Of a stretch of 5,510 nt of DNA, positions 1-5,047 are shown in pieces. This DNA comes from Bacillota bacterium (GTDB lineage Bacteria > Bacillota > Bacilli > Lactobacillales > Streptococcaceae). Position 1 is the first letter of the stretch; each line of letters begins with the position of its first letter. The translations under genes were made by a program, and so were the position numbers. The notes under the pieces were generated by a model. The model did not search any database and was not told where the DNA came from. It saw only the letters and a program-made list of their open reading frames with translations. The stretch covers positions 1-5,510 of the forward strand of contig JAJXWC010000018.1 in the NCBI GenBank assembly GCA_021781855.1, given 5' to 3'.

Positions 1-209
1 CCGTCTGCTTGTACGCGCACAGCTTCACGAAAAGCTGCTAGCGTATTTTCTGGACGATTGCACTTTGAGCCGCGATGAGCAAAAATAAAAGTCCTGACAT
101 TGTGTTCTGCGGGTTCATGCAGACTCAGCCAACGTTCGCTACTTTCGGCTTTATGACGGTCGTATTTTCGTCGTGCCTTATTGATAAGTCGGGTAATGCC
201 AATGGTCAT
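1..209 (-). CDS. Glycerophosphodiester phosphodiesterase (GDPD family), N-terminal part, cut by window edge
   Basis: This reading frame starts at ATG 207-209 and runs off the left edge, giving 69 complete codons. After a basic, charged leader of about 40 residues (MTIGITRLINKARRKYDRHK...) it reads FIFAHRGSKCNRPENTLAAF. That is the hallmark start of the GDPD TIM barrel: the catalytic His-Arg-Gly (H45, R46, G47) followed by the PENT segment (residues 53-56). Family members hydrolyse glycerophosphodiesters to sn-glycerol 3-phosphate and an alcohol, in phospholipid or teichoic-acid turnover. No signal peptide or membrane segment is visible in this portion, so a cytoplasmic enzyme is likely. The start is supported by AAGGGAG at 214-220, four bases upstream. 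It lies 20 bases after the stop of the HD phosphohydrolase gene, with no promoter or terminator between, so the two are probably co-transcribed. The family call is firm; the exact substrate cannot be judged from this fragment. Confidence 0.85.
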   Translation of the reverse strand, partial: MTIGITRLINKARRKYDRHKAESSERWLSLHEPAEHNVRTFIFAHRGSKCNRPENTLAAFREAVRVQAD

Positions 210-229
210 AAAACTCCCTTCTTGCCCTG

Positions 230-874
230 TCAAGACAATTCAGTGTATTCGCGTTCAATGGCATTTACGAAATCATGCATGATTTTATCGCGTTGTTCAC
301 CGATTTTTTGCGCTTCAGTAGTATTTAGCAAATCTTTTAGTAAAAACAGTTTTTCGTAGAAATGGTTTAATGTTGTGCCTTTTTGAGTATGATAATTTTC
401 TTTATCAGTAAATTTGACAACTTGTTCAGTTGGGTCATAAAATTTACGCTCGTGTGCCCAACCATATTCTAGGGTGCGGACAATTCCCCATGCTCCCATC
501 GCATCAAGTCGGTCAGCATCTTGCACGATTTGACCGTTAATGTCCAAAGCTTTTGGAGTTGTCAGATTTGACGAAAAACTCATGTTATCAATAATATAGA
601 AAATCTGCGATTTGACGGTCTCGTCAAATCCGATTTCTGTCAAAAATTGATTGACTTTTTCTTTTTGCTGTGCCACATTTTTGCATAATTTTTCATCGTA
701 AGTGTCATGTAAATAACAGGCGGTCAGCACAATTTTTCTATCTGCAGCAGGTTCAGTCTGTAAAATCTTTTCTGCAAGAAGAACTACGCGCATGATATGG
801 TCAAAGCCATGACCATCACTATTTTTTTCGTGAATATCACGCGCAAAACGGGCAATTTTTTCTAAGTCAATCAT
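230..874 (-). CDS. HD-domain metal-dependent phosphohydrolase, YpgQ/YedJ type
   Basis: The protein has 214 residues, close to the usual size (about 200-230) of the single-domain YpgQ/YedJ group. The HD metal-binding set is visible in order: GHGFDH (H22, H26), YLHD (H56, D57) and QDADRLDAMGA (D119, D121). The last motif is characteristic of this subgroup. Characterised relatives such as Bacillus YpgQ are Mn-dependent hydrolases that release pyrophosphate from nucleoside triphosphates; that activity is carried over from the family and cannot be proven here. There is no signal peptide or membrane segment, so the enzyme should be cytosolic. The ATG at 872-874 is the only workable start, because the next in-frame methionine (residue 28) lies after the first histidine motif. 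No Shine-Dalgarno sequence precedes the ATG, and the promoter at 881-910 predicts transcription starting on the ATG. It forms a probable two-gene unit with the GDPD gene 20 bases downstream. TGA stop at 230-232. Confidence 0.88.
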   Translation of the reverse strand: MIDLEKIARFARDIHEKNSDGHGFDHIMRVVLLAEKILQTEPAADRKIVLTACYLHDTYDEKLCKNVAQQKEKVNQFLTEIGFDETVKSQIFYIIDNMSFSSNLTTPKALDINGQIVQDADRLDAMGAWGIVRTLEYGWAHERKFYDPTEQVVKFTDKENYHTQKGTTLNHFYEKLFLLKDLLNTTEAQKIGEQRDKIMHDFVNAIEREYTELS

Positions 875-880
875 TATTTA

Positions 881-910
881 ATTATCCATAATCGTTTGTT
901 TGAGTGTCAA
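881..910 (-). promoter_or_regulatory. Sigma-A-type promoter of the HD phosphohydrolase gene
   Basis: On the minus strand there is a perfect -35 TTGACA (910-905), an 18-base spacer and a -10 GATAAT (886-881). The -10 ends only six bases before the ATG of the HD gene, so a normal start-site distance of seven bases puts +1 on the A of that ATG (874). This makes a leaderless transcript likely and fits the absence of a ribosome binding site. Read-through from trpS is also possible, because no convincing terminator is seen behind trpS. Confidence 0.65.
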
Positions 911-942
911 ATATCATCAAAAGACGAAGCAAATTGAAAGTC

Positions 943-959
943 GCTCATATTAATTGAGC
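943..959. repeat. Short inverted repeat in the trpS-HD gene gap
   Basis: GCTCA and TGAGC form a 5-bp perfect stem with a 7-base AT loop. It sits in the 146-base gap between the end of trpS and the HD gene, upstream of the HD gene promoter. No T run follows on the minus strand, so it is not a good intrinsic terminator. It may be a weak hairpin, part of a regulatory site, or chance. Apart from this and the HD promoter, nothing else is recognisable in the gap. Confidence 0.3.
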
Positions 960-1020
960 AAGCAAAATTGCCATTTTTCAGGCGAATCATCGAACTAAAA
1001 GGTGGAGAATTTCTTTTTTC

Positions 1021-2046
1021 CTATTTAAAATAATTAATCCCCATTGCAGATTTCACTTCGCTTAGCGTCTGTGCTGCTACGGACTCGGCATGCTCTGAGC
1101 CTTTTTTCAGCACTTCATAAATATAATCCATATTTTTTGCCAACTCAATGCGGCGTGCACGGATTGGAGCAAGTTCACGGTCAAGTACTTCTAGCAGATA
1201 GCGTTTTGTTTTGACATCGCCCAATCCACCAGCCTGATATTGCTCTTTCATCTCAGCGATTTGTGCAGCATCTTCTGCTGTTCCAAAGACATCAAGATAG
1301 TGAAAAACCATATTGCCTTCAATATGTCCTGGGTCAGAGACGTTAACATGCGTAGGGTCTGTGTACATAGACATCACTTTTTTCTTTAGCGTGTCAGCAT
1401 CATCAGCGAGGAAAATGCCGTTGTTCAATGATTTCGACATTTTAGCATTTCCATCTAAACCAGGAAGACGACCAGCAGCTTCATTTTCAGGATAAATGCC
1501 TTCAGGTTCAACCAGAACATCACAGTTATAAGCTGTGTTGAAACTGCGCACGATTTCGCGTGTCTGCTCAATCATTGGTGCTTGGTCATTGCCAACAGGT
1601 ACATGCGTAGCTTTGAAAGCTGTAATGTCTGCTGCTTGAGAAATTGGATACATGGCAAAACCGCTTGGCACACCCTCGCCAAAATTTTTTTGCTCAATTT
1701 CTGTCTTAACTGTCGGATTGCGTAACACGCGATTGAGTGAAACCAAGTTCATATAGTACATGGTAAGTTCGGCGAGTTCAGGAATTTGTGATTGAATAAA
1801 GATTGTTGTTTTCTCAGGATTAAGTCCTACTGCCAAATAATCAAGGGTTACATTGCCGATGGATTCAATAATTTTTTGAGGTTCTTTTGCGTGGTCAGTC
1901 AGTGCTTGTTGGTCAGCCAAGAAGACAAACAAATCATAATTGCCACTGTTTTGCAGTTGCACGCGATTTTTGAGCGAGCCGACATAGTGTCCGATATGGA
2001 GCTTGCCAGTTGGACGGTCGCCCGTCAGGATAATTGGTTTTGTCAT
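1021..2046 (-). CDS. trpS: Tryptophanyl-tRNA synthetase (TrpS)
   Basis: This class I aminoacyl-tRNA synthetase charges tRNA-Trp with tryptophan using ATP in the cytoplasm. The product has 341 residues, near the normal 330-340 of bacterial TrpS. The Rossmann-fold signatures are intact: TGDRPTGKLHIGH with HIGH at residues 17-20, the VGNDQ segment at 151-155 typical of TrpS, and KMSKS at 202-206. The start is ATG 2044-2046, preceded by AAAGGA (2061-2056) nine bases upstream. The frame is open for another 25 codons upstream to a GTG at 2121, but those codons lie in the T-box element and its terminator hairpin, so they are leader RNA and not protein. The stop is TAG at 1021-1023. Expression should be controlled by tRNA-Trp charging through the T-box. 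The gene is divergent from osmC, and no clear terminator is seen after the stop. Confidence 0.97.
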   Translation of the reverse strand: MTKPIILTGDRPTGKLHIGHYVGSLKNRVQLQNSGNYDLFVFLADQQALTDHAKEPQKIIESIGNVTLDYLAVGLNPEKTTIFIQSQIPELAELTMYYMNLVSLNRVLRNPTVKTEIEQKNFGEGVPSGFAMYPISQAADITAFKATHVPVGNDQAPMIEQTREIVRSFNTAYNCDVLVEPEGIYPENEAAGRLPGLDGNAKMSKSLNNGIFLADDADTLKKKVMSMYTDPTHVNVSDPGHIEGNMVFHYLDVFGTAEDAAQIAEMKEQYQAGGLGDVKTKRYLLEVLDRELAPIRARRIELAKNMDYIYEVLKKGSEHAESVAAQTLSEVKSAMGINYFK

Positions 2047-2246
2047 AATAAAGTTTCCTTTTCTGTATAAAAAAACGCCGAGAGCGTTTCTTGCTCTACG
2101 GGCGCTGGCGCGCGGTACCACCGTTATTTATCACTTTTTTTAATTGCTAAAAATTGAGCACAGTCCATTCATTTTCTGAAAAACATTGGCTCGCACAAAC
2201 GCCAACTTCCTGTAGATTTCCACTGAAAATTACTCCTCTGATACTC
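2047..2246 (-). ncRNA. T-box leader (tRNA-Trp-responsive) of trpS
   Basis: This untranslated leader senses uncharged tRNA-Trp and controls trpS by transcription antitermination. Elements seen on the minus strand, in order, are: an AGTA box (within 2236-2231); an apical stem TTGGC/GCCAA (2205-2201 with 2190-2186) closing a 10-base loop; GAA directly followed by the specifier codon TGG (2167-2165), matching tryptophan; and the conserved T-box core ACGGTGGTACCGCG (2124-2111), whose TGG bulge pairs with the tRNA 3' end. The antiterminator can form as ACGG with CCGT and GCG with CGC around the TGGTACC bulge. Its 3' arm overlaps the 5' arm of the terminator hairpin, so the two are mutually exclusive. 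The leader end near 2246-2243 is set by the promoter and is approximate. Confidence 0.93.
2069..2104 (-). terminator. Attenuator terminator of the trpS T-box
   Basis: On the minus strand CGCC and AGAGC pair with GCTCT and GGCG around the loop AAGAAAC, followed by seven T residues (2075-2069). The CGCC arm is shared with the antiterminator. The hairpin should therefore form when charged tRNA-Trp is plentiful and stop transcription about 20 bases before the trpS start codon. Confidence 0.88.
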
Positions 2247-2249
2247 AAA

Positions 2250-2278
2250 ATTTTACCTTTATTCATTGAAATTGTCAA
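2250..2278 (-). promoter_or_regulatory. Promoter of the trpS T-box transcript
   Basis: The minus strand carries a perfect TTGACA -35 (2278-2273), a 17-base spacer and TAAAAT -10 (2255-2250). Transcription should start around 2246-2243, right at the foot of T-box stem I. Confidence 0.8.
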
Positions 2279-2314
2279 ATATTCAAAAAATTAGAAGATG
2301 ATAAGACAAAGTTC

Positions 2315-2343
2315 TTGAATTTTGTTTACGAAAAGACTATACT
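2315..2343 (+). promoter_or_regulatory. Promoter of osmC
   Basis: TTGAAT (2315-2320), a 17-base spacer and TATACT (2338-2343) make a good sigma-A-type promoter, with an expected start near 2350. It is divergent from the trpS promoter; the two -35 boxes are 36 bases apart. Confidence 0.7.
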
Positions 2344-2345
2344 GA

Positions 2346-2369
2346 AAATGTAAAAAACATTTGACATTT
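2346..2369. promoter_or_regulatory. Palindrome plus direct repeat over the osmC start site (candidate operator)
   Basis: AAATGT (2346-2351) and ACATTT (2357-2362) form a perfect 6-bp inverted repeat separated by five A residues. ACATTT is repeated directly at 2364-2369. The block starts three bases after the -10 box and covers the predicted transcription start, where a repressor would block initiation. A mostly A/T composition makes chance occurrence possible. No known regulator can be named from the sequence. Confidence 0.4.
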
Positions 2370-2386
2370 TGAACGGAGAAAAAATT

Positions 2387-2824
2387 ATGGCAAACATTTC
2401 AACAGCAAGCGCACAATGGGAAGGCTCACTTGAAGCAGGTTTCGGTACAATTAGTGCTGAATCTTCACAGCTTTTTACGGAGGCTCCTTATAATTTTAAA
2501 GCTCGTGCGGAACATTCAGCAAGTATTACGACACCTGAAGAACTCCTTGGTGCTGCTCATGCCGCTTGTTTTAGCATGGCATTTTCGCTCGTTTTGGGAA
2601 CTAAGGGTTTGACACCAAAAAGTATTGAAACAACAGCAGATGTAACTTTTGATGTTACTGCAGCAGGACCTGCGATTACAGGAATTCATTTGACTAATCA
2701 TTCTGTTATTGATGGTTTGACAGAAACTGAATTTCAAGAAATTGCACAGATTGTTAAAGAAAACTGCCCTGTTTCTAAGGCTTTGGCAGGTGTTCCAATC
2801 ACACTTGATGCAACTTTGGGCTAA
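2387..2824 (+). CDS. osmC: OsmC-family peroxiredoxin (organic hydroperoxide/osmotic stress protein)
   Basis: The protein has 145 residues, the usual OsmC size. OsmC/Ohr enzymes reduce organic hydroperoxides with two reactive cysteines and act in the cytoplasm as a dimer. Both cysteines are present: Cys61 in ELLGAAHAACFSMA and Cys127 in ENCPVSKAL. Arg40 (FKARAE), which should activate the peroxidatic cysteine, is also present. The motifs AQWEGSLEAGFGTIS near the start, TTADVTF around residue 83 and ITLDATL at the end resemble Escherichia coli OsmC more than Ohr, so the OsmC subgroup is favoured. The start ATG 2387-2389 has GGAGAA (2375-2380) six bases upstream. An in-frame TTG at 2369 lies upstream of this ribosome binding site and is not the start. 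The gene is transcribed alone from 2315-2343 and ends before the terminator at 2874-2900. Confidence 0.95.
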   Translation: MANISTASAQWEGSLEAGFGTISAESSQLFTEAPYNFKARAEHSASITTPEELLGAAHAACFSMAFSLVLGTKGLTPKSIETTADVTFDVTAAGPAITGIHLTNHSVIDGLTETEFQEIAQIVKENCPVSKALAGVPITLDATLG

Positions 2825-2849
2825 TATAGCCCCTCTGCCTTATCACAGG

Positions 2850-2868
2850 GCGCAACGGAGCGTTTCGC
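2850..2868. repeat. GC-rich imperfect hairpin downstream of osmC
   Basis: GCG-c-AACG, loop GAG, CGTT-t-CGC forms an interrupted 7-bp stem between the osmC stop codon and the real terminator. It is notably richer in G and C than the flanking intergenic DNA and has no T run. It may protect the mRNA 3' end or be a copy of a small dispersed element. The rest of 2825-2940 holds only the terminator, a promoter and the next ribosome binding site. Confidence 0.4.
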
Positions 2869-2873
2869 AAAGT

Positions 2874-2900
2874 AAAAACGAGTAAATCTACTCGTTTTTT
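2874..2900 (+). terminator. Intrinsic terminator of osmC
   Basis: AAAAACGAGTA (2874-2884) is a perfect 11-bp complement of TACTCGTTTTT (2889-2899) around loop AATC, ending in six T residues. Because the stem begins with an A run it could also work in the opposite direction, but no convergent gene is present. Confidence 0.9.
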
Positions 2901-2908
2901 GTTAGAAT
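2900..2908 (+). promoter_or_regulatory. Extended -10 promoter of the VOC gene
   Basis: TGT followed by TAGAAT fits the extended -10 pattern TGnTAnnnT. It begins on the last T of the osmC terminator, and no good -35 is seen at the right distance. It would give a leader of about 25 bases for the VOC gene. Confidence 0.45.
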
Positions 2909-2940
2909 ATATTTATCAAATTAAAAAAGGATATACTACG

Positions 2941-3309
2941 ATGACTTTTAATATGTGTACGATGCTTTATGTCAATGACGTAAAAGCTGAAGCGGACTTT
3001 TTCCTTGCGCTTGGTTTTTCCGAAGTTTCCCGTGAAACCATTATGGATTTTGAAACAGTTGTACTCGCACCAGTTGCTGAAGGCAATGCCCGTCTGCAGA
3101 TTTTCAATATTGATTTTATTCGCCAAATGAGCCCAGAAGTTGCCGATGATAAGCCTTCTATCTTATTTACAGTAGATAATATTGCTGAATTGCATAATAA
3201 AGTGGCTGCTCAAGGTGGTTTTACCAGTGAATTGCAAGATATGGGAGGAAAGCATACTTTTAATTTCCAAAGTCCAAACGGAAGTTATTTTGCGTTTATG
3301 GAAGCCTAA
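2941..3309 (+). CDS. VOC (glyoxalase/bleomycin-resistance fold) family protein
   Basis: This small protein of 122 residues has the two beta-alpha-beta-beta-beta modules of the vicinal-oxygen-chelate fold. The first module opens with CTMLYVNDVKAEADFFLALGF (residues 6-26), and the second opens with PSILFTVDNIAELHNKVAAQGG (72-93). It closes with the typical SPNGSYFAFMEA (111-122). VOC proteins bind metals or small molecules and include glyoxalases, dioxygenases and antibiotic-binding proteins. Here only H105 and E121 sit where metal ligands are often found, and the usual ligand near the N-terminus is not obvious, so no reaction is assigned. The start ATG 2941 has AAAAGGA (2925-2931) nine bases upstream. 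An upstream in-frame TTG at 2899 lies in the osmC terminator and is rejected. The gene appears monocistronic, between two terminators. Confidence 0.85.
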   Translation: MTFNMCTMLYVNDVKAEADFFLALGFSEVSRETIMDFETVVLAPVAEGNARLQIFNIDFIRQMSPEVADDKPSILFTVDNIAELHNKVAAQGGFTSELQDMGGKHTFNFQSPNGSYFAFMEA

Positions 3310-3339
3310 ACTGTATTGATATTTTTTTATGACAACTTT

Positions 3340-3369
3340 AAAAAAATCCGAAGTCTTCGGATTTTTTTT
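3340..3369 (+). terminator. Intrinsic terminator of the VOC gene
   Basis: AAATCCGAA pairs with TTCGGATTT around a GTC loop (core 3347-3361). It extends through an A run (3340-3346) facing eight T residues (3362-3369). Confidence 0.92.
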
Positions 3370-3371
3370 CG

Positions 3372-3385
3372 TGCTAAAATATAAT
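3372..3385 (+). promoter_or_regulatory. Promoter of the urocanase-like/DUF917 operon
   Basis: TGC followed by TAAAAT (3372-3380) is an extended -10, and the overlapping TATAAT (3380-3385) is a perfect -10 hexamer. No good -35 is visible, because the terminator hairpin occupies that region. Initiation is expected around 3387-3392. Confidence 0.5.
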
Positions 3386-3387
3386 AA

Positions 3388-3400
3388 ATTTCAATGAAAT
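3388..3400. promoter_or_regulatory. 13-bp palindrome at the operon start site (candidate operator)
   Basis: ATTTCA-A-TGAAAT is a perfect 6-1-6 inverted repeat just behind the -10 box and ahead of the start codon at 3413. This is a typical position for a repressor site controlling a catabolic operon. The regulator is unknown, and AT-rich composition weakens the case. Confidence 0.4.
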
Positions 3401-3412
3401 CAGGTAAAGGAA

Positions 3413-5047
3413 ATGACAATTATTGCACAGCGCGGCAACAAACTTCGTACAAAAGGCTGGCGGCAAGAGGCTTTGCTTCGTCTGCTTGAAAATAATCTCG
3501 AAAATGGCGAAGACCCGGAAAATTTAGTGGTTTACGGTTCGATTGGCAAAGCCGCACGTGATTGGCAAAGCTACGATGCGATTGTCAAGGTGTTAAAAAA
3601 TATTGAAGAGGATGAGACCTTGATTATTCAGTCCGGCAAGCCGATTGGGGTTCTAAAAACGCATAAAGATGCGCCACTTGTCATTATGGCGACAAGCAAT
3701 CTAGTAGGACATTGGGCGACGGCGGAGGAATTTTATAAACTTTATGACAAAAATTTGACCATGTGGGGAGGTTTGACGGCTGGTGATTGGCAGTATATTG
3801 GCTCTCAAGGCGTAATTCAAGGGACTTATGAGATTTTTCAAGCAATTGCGCGTGAACATTTTAACGGAAGTTTGGCAGGAAAATTCATTTTGACAGCAGG
3901 TCTGGGTGGCATGTCTGGCTCGCAGCCGCTTGCAGGAGTAATGGCGGGTGCTGCAATTCTTGATGTGGATGTGGACGAGAGTAAGGCGGATAAACGGATT
4001 GAGACAGGATTTTTGCAGAAGAAAACGCATGATTTGGATGAAGCATTACGTTGGATACGTGCAGCGCAACTGGAGAAAACACCTGTGTCAGTTGGTCTGA
4101 TTGGCAATGCTGCAACGATTTATCAGCAACTTTTACAACGCGGGGTCATTCCTGATATTGTCAGCGACCAGACGGCAGCGCATGACTTGCTCTACGGATA
4201 TGTGCCAGAGGATATTGATTTGACAGAGCTGTCAAAATTGCGTCAGACTACACCTGAACGTGTCATTGCTCTTGCTGGTCAAAGTTTGGCGAAAGAAGTT
4301 CGGGTGATTCTTGATTTTCAGGCACGAGGCAGTATTGTTTTTGATAATGGTAATAATATTCGGACGCAAGCTAAAGCTTACGGTGTAGAAAATGCCTTTG
4401 ATATTCCGATTTTTACAGAAGCTTTTCTTCGCCCGCTATTTGAGCGTGCAATTGGTCCTTTTCGATGGGTGGCGCTTTCTGGTGATTCACAAGATATTGA
4501 GTTGATTGACCAATATCTGCTTGAATTTTTCTCGGACAATGAAATTGTAACCAACTGGATTAAGCTTGCGGGAAAAAATGTGCCTGTGCAAGGGCTGCCA
4601 GCGCGAATCAGCTGGCTTGGACATGGTGAGCGGACAAAATTGGCACTTGCGGTTAATCAGTTCGTAGCTGACGGCATCTTAAAAGCTCCTGTAGCCTTTA
4701 CGCGAGACCATCTTGATGCAGGAGCGATGACGCATCCGAATATTATGACCGAAAATCTTAAGGACGGTTCAGATGCGATTTCGGATTGGCCGCTTATCAA
4801 TGCAATGGTTGCAAGTTCATCAAAAGCAGATTTGGTTGCCATTCATGCCGGGGGTGGTGGCTACGCAGGCTATATGCAATCAGCAGGATTGACAATTATT
4901 GCAGACGGAACGGCTGCCGCGGCAGAACGGCTAAAATTGGCGCTAGACAACGACACGAGTCTTGGTGTTTTACGTTATGCAGATGCAGGCTATGAAAATT
5001 CATTAGATGAGGTAAAGAAAAAAGGAATTCGGAGGGTCGAATTATAA
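3413..5047 (+). CDS. Urocanate hydratase (urocanase) family protein with altered active site
   Basis: This is a complete urocanase-family protein of 544 residues, the normal Bacillus/Pseudomonas length (about 550). Family members add water to urocanate using tightly bound NAD+ as electrophile. Conserved parts are RGNKL at the start, VVYGSIGKAARDW (39-51), QSGKPIGV (73-80), YIGSQG and QGTYE (128-140), the NAD-site LTAGLGGMSGSQP (160-172), GNNIR (313-317), GPFRW (348-352) and DGSDAISDWPL (451-461). Normally fixed residues that differ are the signature QGLPARICW, which reads QGLPARISW (Ser400 for the essential Cys); PLFC, which is PLFE (344); FDYGNN, which is FDNGNN (312); and HHGGGVGMG, which is HAGGGGYAG (478-486). 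By homology it would be called hutU, but its substrate is probably not plain urocanate. The start at 3413 is the only one available; AAAGGA lies too close (one base), and CAGG at 3401-3404 is the better-spaced weak site. Its TAA overlaps the next ATG by one base. Confidence 0.9.
   Translation: MTIIAQRGNKLRTKGWRQEALLRLLENNLENGEDPENLVVYGSIGKAARDWQSYDAIVKVLKNIEEDETLIIQSGKPIGVLKTHKDAPLVIMATSNLVGHWATAEEFYKLYDKNLTMWGGLTAGDWQYIGSQGVIQGTYEIFQAIAREHFNGSLAGKFILTAGLGGMSGSQPLAGVMAGAAILDVDVDESKADKRIETGFLQKKTHDLDEALRWIRAAQLEKTPVSVGLIGNAATIYQQLLQRGVIPDIVSDQTAAHDLLYGYVPEDIDLTELSKLRQTTPERVIALAGQSLAKEVRVILDFQARGSIVFDNGNNIRTQAKAYGVENAFDIPIFTEAFLRPLFERAIGPFRWVALSGDSQDIELIDQYLLEFFSDNEIVTNWIKLAGKNVPVQGLPARISWLGHGERTKLALAVNQFVADGILKAPVAFTRDHLDAGAMTHPNIMTENLKDGSDAISDWPLINAMVASSSKADLVAIHAGGGGYAGYMQSAGLTIIADGTAAAAERLKLALDNDTSLGVLRYADAGYENSLDEVKKKGIRRVEL

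Noticed and set aside
75..359. Plus-strand open frame of 94 codons across the left end
   Set aside because: It lies antisense to the GDPD and HD phosphohydrolase genes, both with clear family motifs, and its protein shows no recognisable features.
901..1020. Intrinsic terminator for trpS
   Set aside because: Only weak stems without a following T run were found (943-959, and an AAAAT/ATTTT stem near 964-977), so no terminator is called.
2047..2121. Upstream extension of trpS from a GTG at 2121 (25 extra residues)
   Set aside because: The codons cover the T-box core and the attenuator hairpin; the ATG at 2046 has a well-spaced ribosome binding site and gives the normal TrpS N-terminus.
2369..2386. 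TTG start for osmC six codons upstream
   Set aside because: It lies upstream of the GGAGAA ribosome binding site, which points to ATG 2387; the shorter form matches OsmC length.
2899..2940. TTG start for the VOC gene 14 codons upstream
   Set aside because: It would begin inside the T run of the osmC terminator and span the likely promoter; ATG 2941 has a good ribosome binding site and opens the VOC fold directly.
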